Part shown: positions 7,065-14,151 of the stretch, piece by piece | How the letters are laid out: the number at the start of each line of letters is the position of its first letter | How positions within the stretch are numbered: position 1 is the first letter of the stretch | Source: a bacterium | Lineage (GTDB): Bacteria; Acidobacteriota; Polarisedimenticolia; Polarisedimenticolales; Polarisedimenticolaceae | DNA: 35,489 nucleotides | Assembly (NCBI GenBank): GCA_024226515.1 | Contig: JAAELQ010000316.1 | Span: 1 to 35,489, forward strand | Reading direction: 5' to 3' | Program-made: the position numbers and the translations under genes | Notes under the pieces: generated by a model | Database searches by the model: none | What the model was told of the DNA's origin: nothing | Seen by the model: only the letters and a program-made list of their open reading frames with translations

Positions 7065-7069
7065 TAGCA
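7036..7069. promoter_or_regulatory. Probable operator: perfect 9-bp inverted repeat in an AT-rich island
   Basis: TGCTAATTA (7036-7044) and TAATTAGCA (7061-7069) are exact reverse complements with a 16-base spacer. The island around them is about 20% GC in an otherwise GC-rich window. The repeat covers the -35 and -10 of the rightward promoter and lies inside the leftward one. It is the natural binding site for the XRE regulator encoded immediately downstream. Confidence 0.65.
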
Positions 7070-7070
7070 T

Positions 7071-8258
7071 ATGGGAATGGTCGCAATCAAGCCCTCCACG
7101 GTCGTCGGCCGGCTTCTGCGCCGACAGCGCACGAACCGGCGTCTGACGCTCAAGGCGGTGTCGGACGGTCTCGCCGAGCTCGGGGAAGCCATCCCGCAGA
7201 GCACGCTGTCGCGCATCGAGCACGGCCAGCTCGATCCCGGGATCCGGCGCCTCTATGCGTTGTTGAGGTACTACAGCATCCCGCCGCACCTCATCGCGGA
7301 TCTGGTCGAGCTCGAGTCTCTGTCCGGCTCGAAGCCCCCCCGGGTACCGGATGGCGATCTTCAGAAGCTCTACGATCGAGGCATCGAGTTCTGGCGTGCC
7401 GGCGACGTGGCGAACGGCCTGGCCTACCTGACCGCGCTTCGCGATCACGTGCCGGATACCGAGCAGGCGCGCGAGCTGAAGCAGCGGGCGGCGATCGCGT
7501 TTGCCACCGCGGCTCGCAACCTGGGCAAGTTCCACCTGGCCAAGCAGATCGTCGACGACGTGCTGTGCGAGCCGCCCGTTCCGACGATGGTCGTGCCGGC
7601 ACTCGTGCTGGCCTCCTCGCTGTGGAGTGGACTCGGGGCGCTCGACGTCGCGATCGCGATGGTGCGGCGCGCCGAGGACAAGCTGGAACCCGGCGCGTTG
7701 AAGGATCGCGCCTGGGTGCTGCACCAGAAGGCGAAGCTGCTGCTGGAAGACGGTCGGCCCGAGGAGGCGGCACGGGATCTGCGCCGGGCCATGGACGCCT
7801 ATCGCCGCATCGGCGACACCTGGGGAACGGTCAGAGCCTACGTGCTCCGGGTCGAGATCTGCGACGCCCGCGGGCAGGCAGAGTCGGCCGTCCGTTCCGC
7901 GCGCAAGGCGATCGCGCTCTCCGAGAAACACGGGCACGCCCGTGGGACCGCCTACGCCAGGCTCGAGCTCGGTCGACTGCACGTGAAGGCCGGCGACGTC
8001 GAGGACGGCATCGCCGAGCTGAACCGCGGTCTCGGGGACGCCGTCCTGACCAAGGACCGCAACGCGCAGTTCTACGCGCACTACCAGCTATGGAAAGCAT
8101 TCGATCGATCGGGCGACAGCGCGCGTGCCGAATTCGAGTTCGGGTGCGCCGCCCGACTCGTCCAGCACGTGGACGAGCCCGCCGCGGAAGTCATCGAGGT
8201 CACACAACGGGTCGAAGAGAAGGGGGATGTGCAATGGGGGCGTCACGACGGTTATTGA
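7071..8258 (+). CDS. XRE-family HTH regulator with C-terminal TPR array
   Basis: The 395-aa protein has an N-terminal Cro/CI-type HTH at about residues 12-72 (VGRLLRRQRTNRRLTLKAVS, then IPQSTLSRIEHGQLDPGIRR, then a YALLRYYSIPPHLIADLV helix). From about residue 95 to 370 come tetratricopeptide-like helical pairs (FWRAGDVANGLAYLTALRD, RPEEAARDLRRAMDAYRRIG, GRLHVKAGDVEDGIAELNRG). This architecture is known from regulators whose TPR domain binds a peptide or protein partner (Rgg/PlcR-like layout). No specific homologue is claimed. The start is the ATG at 7071; a second ATG lies two codons later. It overlaps the next gene by 25 bases, so the regulator and the exported protein at 8234 are co-transcribed. 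The palindrome directly upstream suggests autoregulation. Confidence 0.8.
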   Translation: MGMVAIKPSTVVGRLLRRQRTNRRLTLKAVSDGLAELGEAIPQSTLSRIEHGQLDPGIRRLYALLRYYSIPPHLIADLVELESLSGSKPPRVPDGDLQKLYDRGIEFWRAGDVANGLAYLTALRDHVPDTEQARELKQRAAIAFATAARNLGKFHLAKQIVDDVLCEPPVPTMVVPALVLASSLWSGLGALDVAIAMVRRAEDKLEPGALKDRAWVLHQKAKLLLEDGRPEEAARDLRRAMDAYRRIGDTWGTVRAYVLRVEICDARGQAESAVRSARKAIALSEKHGHARGTAYARLELGRLHVKAGDVEDGIAELNRGLGDAVLTKDRNAQFYAHYQLWKAFDRSGDSARAEFEFGCAARLVQHVDEPAAEVIEVTQRVEEKGDVQWGRHDGY

Positions 8259-8965
8259 CGTTGGTTACTCTGGCTGGTGCGTGTGTCGTGGTATACGCCT
8301 CCGACCTACCGGATTCCAAGATCAACTATGTCTCGGGAAATATCGAGGTCGCGGATCCGGTCCACGTTGGGCCGGACAATCAAGACATCCAGTACGTCAT
8401 CAGCGATCCGGATGGCTCGAAGGAGATCGCGACGGTGACGGACAGTCCTTCTGACGATCGCGACCCACAGCTCGCCATCGCGCCGAGCGGCGACGGCTGG
8501 GTGGCCTGGTGGCGCAAGGATGCGGGCCCCTCGAACAGCGTGCTCATCCGGAAGCGCGATCACGCGACAGGCGTCTGGGACGACGAGCTCGTGCTGAGCC
8601 TGGACGGGGAGGACAGCCGGTCTCCCGCCGTGGCACATGACGGTAACCATGCCTGGGTCGCCTACGAAATTCACGGCGCGGTCGATACCGAGATCGGGGT
8701 TTCGATCATCATCGACCAGCCAGACCCCGTCGGTATCCGCGCCATCGTAGGCGGCACGGGCTTCTCCGGTTTGCGCGATCTCCGCGCGCATGCGGCGTCG
8801 GGACACCTGTGGGTCTCGTGGGTCGACAGCGCGACGGAGGTCGCCTGGGTCGAGTATGACTACGCGGAGGAGCAGTGGAGCGACGCGTCGGACGAGGACT
8901 ATGACGCGGACTCGGTCCGTGAGGCTCGAAGGCGGATCCGGGAGATCGTCCTGGGCGACGACTGA
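8234..8965 (+). CDS. Secreted protein of unknown function, possibly beta-propeller-like (243 aa)
   Basis: The ATG at 8234 is preceded by AGGGGGA six bases upstream, inside the 3' end of the regulator gene. Residues 1-22 form a signal peptide (RRLLTLVTLAGACVVVYA). The mature part has repeated beta-strand motifs of the kind found in sialidase or propeller-like proteins: DPQLAIAPSGDGWVAWWR, SPAVAHDGNHAWVAYE, and LRAHAASGHLWVSWVD, spaced by ~50 residues. There are too few repeats for a full propeller. The C-terminus is acidic and then basic (SDASDEDYDAD...REARRRIREI). The 25-base overlap with the XRE/TPR gene suggests that the regulator and this exported protein function together. No catalytic motif is seen. 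Confidence 0.75.
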   Translation: MGASRRLLTLVTLAGACVVVYASDLPDSKINYVSGNIEVADPVHVGPDNQDIQYVISDPDGSKEIATVTDSPSDDRDPQLAIAPSGDGWVAWWRKDAGPSNSVLIRKRDHATGVWDDELVLSLDGEDSRSPAVAHDGNHAWVAYEIHGAVDTEIGVSIIIDQPDPVGIRAIVGGTGFSGLRDLRAHAASGHLWVSWVDSATEVAWVEYDYAEEQWSDASDEDYDADSVREARRRIREIVLGDD

Positions 8966-8991
8966 CGACGCTCGGCGGCATGGTTCGTCGC

Positions 8992-9007
8992 CGGGGCAAG
9001 CGCCCCG
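8992..9007 (+). terminator. GC hairpin after the secreted-protein gene
   Basis: CGGGGC (8992-8997) and GCCCCG (9002-9007) form a perfect 6-bp stem with an AAGC tetraloop, 26 bases after the stop at 8965 and touching the TATAAT at 9008. It has no T run. It may end the upstream transcript or modulate the promoter that follows. Confidence 0.45.
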
Positions 9008-9013
9008 TATAAT
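9008..9013 (+). promoter_or_regulatory. -10 box TATAAT for the gene at 9040
   Basis: This is a perfect TATAAT. The upstream -35 is poor (TTCGTC at 8984-8989, 18-base spacing). Transcription from here would begin near 9020, after the ATG at 9016, which supports 9040 as the true start of the following gene. Confidence 0.45.
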
Positions 9014-9039
9014 GGATGCGGTCCGTCCGGAGCCGAAGC

Positions 9040-9765
9040 ATGAGTCGTTCGATCCAGTCCCTGTGCGTTGTCGTCACGGCGCTGCTGCTCGCGGCAGCGG
9101 TGCACGCCACGCCGCAGAAGACCAGCCGCCTCCAGGGTACGGCCAAGGTCGACCGGCGCACGCCGGTCATCGGCGCCTCGGTCGTCGTGGCCCACGCGAC
9201 CGAAGACGGTCGATTGCACCTGACGACGACGGGCGAGCGCGGCGTCTTCGAGATCGACGGCCTGGTCGACGGCGACTACAGCGTACGACTGACCCGCGAG
9301 GGCATGCTGCCGATGCTCAAGGAGGGCGTCACGCTGCGCTTCCCGTTCCGCGCGGTCGTCGAGGTTACGATGCAGGCGTCGTCTGCGGCGCCGGCAGCCC
9401 ACACGTCGTCCGCTCGCGCGGACGCGGGCGTCATCGTGCTGCGCGGCAGCGTCACCTCGGCGACGGAAGGCGCGGAGCTGGTCGACGCACGCATCAAGCT
9501 CACGCGCGCCGACGGCAGCCTCGACCCGCGGACGATCCTCGCCGGAGACGACGGCACGTTCGAGGTGGGCGACCTGCCGGCGGGGGACTGGCGCCTCGTC
9601 GTCGAGCGTGTCGGTTACCTCGCAGTGCGCGCCCCGGTCTCGTTGAGTGAAGACACGGACGTGCGCGTCCTGCTGGTGCAGCAACCGACCAGCTACGAAC
9701 CGTCCCCGCTGGAGCTGATGCCGCCCGAACAGCCGATCCTGCCCGAGGGCTTCGGCGAGATCTGA
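9040..9765 (+). CDS. Secreted carboxypeptidase-regulatory-like (CarboxypepD_reg/Ig-like fold) protein, 241 aa
   Basis: The ATG at 9040 has GGAG seven bases upstream, while an in-frame ATG at 9016 precedes the likely transcription start. Residues 1-24 are a signal peptide (SIQSLCVVVTALLLAAAVHA). Two tandem carboxypeptidase-regulatory-like modules follow. The first has VIGASVVVAHATEDGRLHLT, a RGVFEIDGLVDGDYSVRL core and REG; the second has GAELVDARIKLTRADGSL, a GTFEVGDLPAGDWRLVVERV core and GYLAV. They are joined by an Ala/Ser-rich linker (AAPAAHTSSARAD). Such transthyretin-like modules are structural or ligand-binding parts of surface proteins and have no catalytic role by themselves. The C-terminus (LPEGFGEI, stop) is echoed by a short remnant at 11406-11441. 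Substrate or partner is unknown. Confidence 0.8.
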   Translation: MSRSIQSLCVVVTALLLAAAVHATPQKTSRLQGTAKVDRRTPVIGASVVVAHATEDGRLHLTTTGERGVFEIDGLVDGDYSVRLTREGMLPMLKEGVTLRFPFRAVVEVTMQASSAAPAAHTSSARADAGVIVLRGSVTSATEGAELVDARIKLTRADGSLDPRTILAGDDGTFEVGDLPAGDWRLVVERVGYLAVRAPVSLSEDTDVRVLLVQQPTSYEPSPLELMPPEQPILPEGFGEI

Positions 9766-9793
9766 CCCCAACGGACAATCTCGGGCTCATATA

Positions 9794-9820
9794 GGGGCGA
9801 CAACAAAGTTGCGGCGCCCC
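9794..9820 (+). terminator. Two-tier GC hairpin after the carboxypeptidase-regulatory-like gene
   Basis: GGGGCG (9794-9799) pairs with CGCCCC (9815-9820). Inside it CAAC/GTTG closes an AAA loop. It lies 28 bases after the stop at 9765 and no T run follows. It is probably a terminator or a boundary structure. Confidence 0.45.
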
Positions 9821-9892
9821 GGATCCGACCGTAAACTCCTCGTCGGCCCGCCATCGGCGGAAAATCAAACAACATAGACAGAGGGGGTTTCG

Positions 9893-10894
9893 ATGAGGAT
9901 CAGACTGTTCATTCTTGCGGCTCTGGCCGTCGTCGTCGCGGCGACGACGGCAGGCGCCCAGTGCGACCCGAACGGCTTCACCACCGATCCGGCCGACTTC
10001 GCCGGAGTCTCGGTCGAGGACTTCGAGAACACCGGACTGACGGAGTGGGCGGCCGCTCCGGACATCGCCTTTCCCGGCTTCAACCTGGTGTCGGTACAGC
10101 CCGACAACACGCCTTCGGGCCAGATCGCGCTGTTCCCGCCGATGGGCGCCTCGCTGCCGTTCGACACCTACTTCATCGGCACGCTGGGTCTCGCGGTTCG
10201 CATCGAGCCGCTCGGTGCCGCGGACCGCGTCGGGGTGGACTACGGCACGCAGAACACGATGAGCGCCGCCGAGGTCGAGACCAGCGACGGGATGATCCGG
10301 CAGTTCAACTTCGCCGGCACGCCGGTTCCCGGCGGAACCGTGGGCTTCTTCGGCTACGACACCTGCGATCCCGCCATCACGGTCGTGCGGGTCGTCGTCA
10401 ACCTGATGGCCGACGGCGGCATCGACAACGTCCGTTGCCCCGGATGCGGGCCGGTCGTCGAGCCGACGGGCGCCTGCTGCTCGGACATCGGCGAGTGCAG
10501 CGTGACGACGCAGGCCGACTGCGCCGGCGACTATCACGGCGACGACACGACGTGCGACGACCCGGAAGAGTGCACGACGACGCAGCCCGAGGTCACGCTG
10601 TGCCACATCCCGCCGGGCAACCCCGGCAATGCTCACACGATCACGGTGCCGCAGCCGGCGGTTCAGGCGCACCTGGACCACGGCGACACGCTCGGCCCGT
10701 GCCCGGACAACTCGGACGAGGATAGCGACTCGGACTCGGACAGCGATTCGAGCGACAGCGACTCGAGCGACTCGGATTCGGACAGCGACTCCGACGACGG
10801 TCGTCGTCGTCCCGGCGTGCATCGCGACCAGCAGAAGAGCCGCGACGGCAGTCGCGGTACGGCAACGCCCCACAGCTTCGGGCGCCGCCGCTAG
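9893..10894 (+). CDS. Secreted Cys-rich protein with Ser-Asp repeat and basic tail (333 aa)
   Basis: The ATG at 9893 follows GAGGGGG at 9881-9887. Residues 1-22 are a signal peptide (LFILAALAVVVAATTAGAQ). Residues ~23-180 form a beta-rich domain with VEDFENTGLTEW and GGTVGFFGYDTCDPAI, the style of extracellular domains in environmental bacteria. Next come two short Cys motifs that I have seen in such surface proteins: GACCSDIGEC...C...C, and a CHIPPGNPGNAHTI ... VQAHLDHGDTLGPC module. Residues ~276-302 are a Ser-Asp repeat resembling the linkers of Sdr-type surface proteins, and the last 31 residues are strongly basic (GRRRPGVHRDQQKSRDG...). No LPXTG or PEP-CTERM anchor is visible. A strong hairpin follows 8 bases after the stop. 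Its role is probably as a surface or matrix protein; the function is unknown. Confidence 0.75.
   Translation: MRIRLFILAALAVVVAATTAGAQCDPNGFTTDPADFAGVSVEDFENTGLTEWAAAPDIAFPGFNLVSVQPDNTPSGQIALFPPMGASLPFDTYFIGTLGLAVRIEPLGAADRVGVDYGTQNTMSAAEVETSDGMIRQFNFAGTPVPGGTVGFFGYDTCDPAITVVRVVVNLMADGGIDNVRCPGCGPVVEPTGACCSDIGECSVTTQADCAGDYHGDDTTCDDPEECTTTQPEVTLCHIPPGNPGNAHTITVPQPAVQAHLDHGDTLGPCPDNSDEDSDSDSDSDSSDSDSSDSDSDSDSDDGRRRPGVHRDQQKSRDGSRGTATPHSFGRRR
10721..10798 (+). repeat. In-frame Ser-Asp (GAYAGY/GAYTCG) hexanucleotide repeat
   Basis: Twenty-six codons encode only Asp and Ser. Synonymous codons are mixed (GAC/GAT with AGC/TCG/TCC), so the DNA repeat is imperfect while the peptide repeat is strict. 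That fits selection on the acidic peptide linker better than recent slippage. Confidence 0.8.
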
Positions 10895-10901
10895 TGATTC
10901 G

Positions 10902-10933
10902 GACGCGGCCCGTCGGTACGGGCGGGCCGCGTC
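10902..10933 (+). terminator. Strong 11-bp hairpin after the Ser-Asp repeat gene
   Basis: GACGCGGCCCG (10902-10912) and CGGGCCGCGTC (10923-10933) are perfect reverse complements with a 10-base loop, starting 8 bases after the stop at 10894. No T run follows. It is the most stable simple hairpin I found in the window and is a likely transcription terminator. Confidence 0.6.
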
Positions 10934-10991
10934 GTCCGCTGTCCTTTGCGGTAGGTTGCGCTCGTTCGCCTGATACACTGCGTCGGACGCC

Positions 10992-11399
10992 ATGAGCAAC
11001 GAGTCCCGACCTGTCCGTGGCCATGCCGCCGATGATCGTCGAAGTGAGCGGATCCTCGCTTCGTTCGTGATCGTCACAAGCGTGGCGACGATCCTGCTGT
11101 TTCAGTGGATCCAGCCGCCGCTGGCCGTCGTGCCGGCACTGATCGGAGCAGCTCTCGGGGCGGTCTCCTGGGTTTCTCGAAGACGAGCTCGAGCCGCTAC
11201 CGCATCCGCGAGCAGGCTACGAGTCAAGCGGATCGTGAGCCTGCTCGTATGGCTCGCCGCGGCGAGTGCGCTCTTGTACTACGCGTCGCAGTCATGGCCC
11301 AACATGCCGCTTCGAGAAACGGCGGCCGGGCTGTGTGCGTTCGGTCTCGTGGGCGGCTGCCTTACCCTGATCGCTTCAGTTGCACCTTCCCGGATGTAG
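10992..11399 (+). CDS. Small four-helix membrane protein of unknown function (135 aa)
   Basis: Four hydrophobic segments are visible: ILASFVIVTSVATILLF (about 21-37), PLAVVPALIGAALGAVSWV (42-60), IVSLLVWLAAASALLYYA (80-97) and ETAAGLCAFGLVGGCLTLIA (109-128). A very basic loop (SRRRARAATASASRLRVKR) joins helices 2 and 3, which places that loop in the cytoplasm. I recognise no family. The ATG at 10992 has no strong Shine-Dalgarno. A weak extended -10 (TGATACACT, 10971-10979) precedes it. It is convergent with the VWA gene, with 38 bases between the stops. Confidence 0.6.
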   Translation: MSNESRPVRGHAADDRRSERILASFVIVTSVATILLFQWIQPPLAVVPALIGAALGAVSWVSRRRARAATASASRLRVKRIVSLLVWLAAASALLYYASQSWPNMPLRETAAGLCAFGLVGGCLTLIASVAPSRM

Positions 11400-11405
11400 G
11401 CACGT

Positions 11406-11441
11406 CTCGAGCCCTTGCCGCCCGGCTTCGGCGAGATCTAG
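11406..11441 (+). pseudogene. Possible 3'-end remnant of a carboxypeptidase-regulatory-like paralogue
   Basis: Read from 11406, the sequence gives LEPLPPGFGEI and a stop. The gene ending at 9765 finishes LPEGFGEI and a stop, and 16 bases (GGCTTCGGCGAGATCT) are identical at 9748-9763 and 11424-11439. The fragment sits between the membrane gene and the VWA gene and has no upstream coding sequence. It could be the scar of a duplicated gene end, but chance identity is not excluded. Confidence 0.3.
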
Positions 11442-12610
11442 CCGCCCAGCATCGATCCGCGCACGGCGAAGTAGCCGCGGCGCGCCCGCACCTTGATGCC
11501 GGGCCGCACGTTGTCGACCTTGATCTTGACCCAGTGCCCGTCCCACACGTCGTTGTCGGTGCTGTAGGTCAGGTAGTATTGCTTGCCCAGCTCGTCGGCG
11601 ATCTGCCGGTACACTTCGGCCAGGTCGCCCGGCTTCTTGGCCAGGAAGAAGCGGCCGCCGGTGTTCTCGGAGAAGTCCTTCAGCACGTCCTTGCGCGGCG
11701 AGCCGCCGTACCCGCCGCCGAGGCCGATGGTGTAGACCATCGTGTCGTTCGACTTGGCCTCCTCCAGCACGCGCTTGAAGCCGAACTGGCTCGACGTGTC
11801 GTCGCCGTCGGAGAGGACGACGATCGCCTTGCGGCCGTGGATCTGGCCGATCTTGCGGTACGCGGCGTGCAGCGCGTCGTACAGCGCGGTGGCGCCGAGC
11901 GGCTCGGTGCTCTCGATCGAGGCTTTCAGTTCCTCGCGATCCGACGTCAGGTCCTGGATCAAGAAGACGTTCTCGTCGAAGTCGATCAGCAGCGCCTGGT
12001 CGATGTCGCGCATGCTGTCGACGAAGGCGCCGGCCGCCTTGTGCACCTCCTGGATCTTGTCGACCATCGAGCCGGAGGTGTCGATCAGGATGGCCAACGT
12101 GATCGGTCGCGTCTCGAGGTAGAAGTCGATCACGCGCTGCTCGGAGTCGTCCTCTTGGATCTTGAAGTCGTCGCGCTCGAGGTCGGTGATCAGGTTGCCG
12201 TCGTTGTCCTTGGCCGTGACCCGCAGGATCACGCGGTTGACGCGCTCGATCGTGGCGAACTTCATCTGGCGCGTCACGATGGCGTCGCTGACGGTGACCT
12301 CTTCCTTGTGGTGCGCCACGACGCGCACGATCCAGGGGCGCGAAGCCTCGCCGAAGTCGTGCAGGCACTCGAACGGAGGCTCGCGATCGACGAAGATCGT
12401 CTCGTCGCCGACGATGAATTCGACGCGGTCGACCTGCGACGGGTCGGCGATCTCGACCTCGGCGACGATCTTCGTCTTGCCGAAGATCACCGCCTGGTTC
12501 TCGGGCTCGGCGATGCGCACCGCGAAGCCGCGCCGCTTCTGCGCGTCCTGCGCGAAGGCGGGCAGCAAGAGCAGCACCAGGGCCATGGCTCCCAGGACAG
12601 CACGACGCAT
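11438..12610 (-). CDS. Secreted VWFA-domain protein (VWFA-related Acidobacterial type), 390 aa
   Basis: The ATG at 12610 shares one base with the TGA of the TPR gene (TGATG) and has a near-ideal AGGAGGT (12616-12622) 5 bases upstream. Residues 1-20 are a signal peptide (VLGAMALVLLLLPAFA). Residues ~30-115 look like a beta-sandwich (DRVEFIVGDETIFVD). Residues ~120-165 carry the LRVTAKDNDGNLITDLERDD segment typical of VWFA-related Acidobacterial proteins. A von Willebrand A domain follows, with an intact MIDAS: Asp177-x-Ser179-x-Ser181, Thr in GATALYDALH, and SDGDD. A C-terminal beta region ends KVRARRGYFAV. The domain binds protein partners through a divalent metal. With the coupled TPR gene it probably forms a periplasmic scaffold or adhesion pair. 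The partner is unknown. Confidence 0.9.
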   Translation of the reverse strand: MRRAVLGAMALVLLLLPAFAQDAQKRRGFAVRIAEPENQAVIFGKTKIVAEVEIADPSQVDRVEFIVGDETIFVDREPPFECLHDFGEASRPWIVRVVAHHKEEVTVSDAIVTRQMKFATIERVNRVILRVTAKDNDGNLITDLERDDFKIQEDDSEQRVIDFYLETRPITLAILIDTSGSMVDKIQEVHKAAGAFVDSMRDIDQALLIDFDENVFLIQDLTSDREELKASIESTEPLGATALYDALHAAYRKIGQIHGRKAIVVLSDGDDTSSQFGFKRVLEEAKSNDTMVYTIGLGGGYGGSPRKDVLKDFSENTGGRFFLAKKPGDLAEVYRQIADELGKQYYLTYSTDNDVWDGHWVKIKVDNVRPGIKVRARRGYFAVRGSMLGG

Positions 12611-14151
12611 CAGGCACCTCCTGCTGCGGCGACGTCTTCCGTCGGTTTCACCTTCTCGGGCTCCAGCGGCGAGCGGTGCGGTGGCGGCACCGAGCCCGGT
12701 GAGATCTGCTGCAGGATGCGACGCACGCGCTCGGCCGACTCGCCGCGGATGCCGGTCTTGAGGAACTCGACGTACGTCGCCACGGCGGCCTCGCGCCGGC
12801 CCAGCCGCAGCTGCGCGTTGGCCAGGTACAGCCGCGCCCGCGGGTGGTCCGGGTCCAGCGCCAGCGCGCGCTCGTACGCGGCAGCCGCCGCGTCGTCGTC
12901 GCCCAGCAACGCCAGCGCGACCCCGTCGTTCACCTCGTGCCGCGCGCTCGATCCCGCGCCGGCGAGCACGGCGTAGATCTCGTGCGCCTCGCGGAAGCGG
13001 CCGGCGCGAAACAGCATGAACGCCAGGCGCTCGCGTTGTACCTCGTCGTCGGCGCCCTGTCGCTGCAGTTCGATCGCGTTCTCCCACTCGCCGCGCCCGG
13101 CGACGATCAACGCCAGCTCCGAGTACTCCTCGGCAAGCGCCTCGCCGGAGTCCACGCGTTGCTGCAGCCGGCCCAGGCGCCCGCGCTCGGCGTCGATCTC
13201 CTCGCGGAATTTCTCCAGTCGCGTGGCGGTCATCGCGTCGACCCGCGGGTCGCTCAGCGCGGAGTCGAGCTGGCTCAGCGCCAGCGTGTACAGCCCGCGC
13301 CGCCGCGCTACCTCGGCCAGTCCGCGTCGCGCCTGCGGCAGGCCCGAGTCCAGCTCGAGCGCGGTCAGGAACCACTGCTCGGCCGCGGTGACCGATCCCT
13401 GGCCCAGTTGCAGCCTGCCCAGTGTCGCGGGGTGACTGGCCTCGAGCGGCTCGAGCTGGATCGCCTTCTGCACGGCGGCCACGGCCTCGTTCTGCAGGCC
13501 CAGCCGTCCGTAGGCCAGCGCCAGGCGGTTCAGGCCGTCGGCAAAGTCGGGGCGCACGGTGACCGCCTCTTCCAGCAACTCGACCGCGGCCTCGAAGTCG
13601 CCCGCCCGCAGGTAGAGATCGCCGAGGTGCGTGTACGCCGGCGCGTAGCCCTCGTCGGAGTTGATCGCACGTCGGAAGTGCGACACGGCCTCGCGCTCTT
13701 CCGTGCGCGCCTCGTAGACGCGGGCCAGCCCGTCGAGGGCGGGGGAGTATTCGGGGCGCAGGCGCACCGCGCGAAAGTAGGCGGCGCGTGCCTCCTCGGT
13801 GTCGCCCATCTTCAGGTGGGCGTCGCCGGTGGCGATCAGCGATTGCAGATGATTCGGGTCGAGGTCCAGCGCGACCTCCAGCGGCTCGAGGGCCTCGGCG
13901 TAGCGCCGCTCGCCGATGCGGGCCAGGCCGAGGTAGAAGTGGGCGCGGAACGAATTCAGCGCCATCGACGTGGATCGCTCGAGCTTCTCGCCCGCCAGGG
14001 CATACTCGCCGCGTTTGTACGCGGCGACGCCCTGGTTCAGCAGGCGGAACGCCTCGGTGCGGATCTCGCCCGCACGACCGGCGTGGTCGGCGGGGGCCGC
14101 GAGAAACAGGGCCAGCAGCGTGACCGATATCCACTTGCCGTAGCGGATCAT
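12610..14151 (-). CDS. Exported TPR-repeat protein (513 aa)
   Basis: The start is the ATG at 14151, with AGGT a few bases upstream. Further upstream in-frame sequence is the divergent promoter region. Residues 1-27 are a signal peptide (WISVTLLALFLAAPADHAGR). The rest is mostly tetratricopeptide repeats: clear ones include LLNQGVAAYKRGEYALAGEK, HLKMGDTEEARAAYFRAVRL, LYLRAGDFEAAVELLEEAV, RLGLQNEAVAAVQKAIQLEP, and, after a less regular middle part, ALLGDDDAAAAAYERALALD. The end (ISPGSVPPPHRSPLEPEKVK) is Pro-rich and disordered. TPR arrays are protein-binding scaffolds. Stop-start overlap with the VWA gene implies a stoichiometric pair. It is divergent from the adaptor/permease operon, with 155 bases between the two starts. 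Confidence 0.9.
   Translation of the reverse strand: MIRYGKWISVTLLALFLAAPADHAGRAGEIRTEAFRLLNQGVAAYKRGEYALAGEKLERSTSMALNSFRAHFYLGLARIGERRYAEALEPLEVALDLDPNHLQSLIATGDAHLKMGDTEEARAAYFRAVRLRPEYSPALDGLARVYEARTEEREAVSHFRRAINSDEGYAPAYTHLGDLYLRAGDFEAAVELLEEAVTVRPDFADGLNRLALAYGRLGLQNEAVAAVQKAIQLEPLEASHPATLGRLQLGQGSVTAAEQWFLTALELDSGLPQARRGLAEVARRRGLYTLALSQLDSALSDPRVDAMTATRLEKFREEIDAERGRLGRLQQRVDSGEALAEEYSELALIVAGRGEWENAIELQRQGADDEVQRERLAFMLFRAGRFREAHEIYAVLAGAGSSARHEVNDGVALALLGDDDAAAAAYERALALDPDHPRARLYLANAQLRLGRREAAVATYVEFLKTGIRGESAERVRRILQQISPGSVPPPHRSPLEPEKVKPTEDVAAAGGA

Noticed and set aside
10721..10798. Short tandem repeat as a possible CRISPR or noncoding repeat array
   Set aside because: The units are 6 bases, in frame and synonymous-variable, with no spacers. 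It is a Ser-Asp coding repeat. No CRISPR array was seen anywhere in the window.
11105..12976. 623-codon plus-strand frame opposite the VWA and TPR genes
   Set aside because: It is the antisense of two clearly recognisable genes, starts in a third gene, and its Val/Asp/Leu-rich composition matches a reverse-complement shadow.
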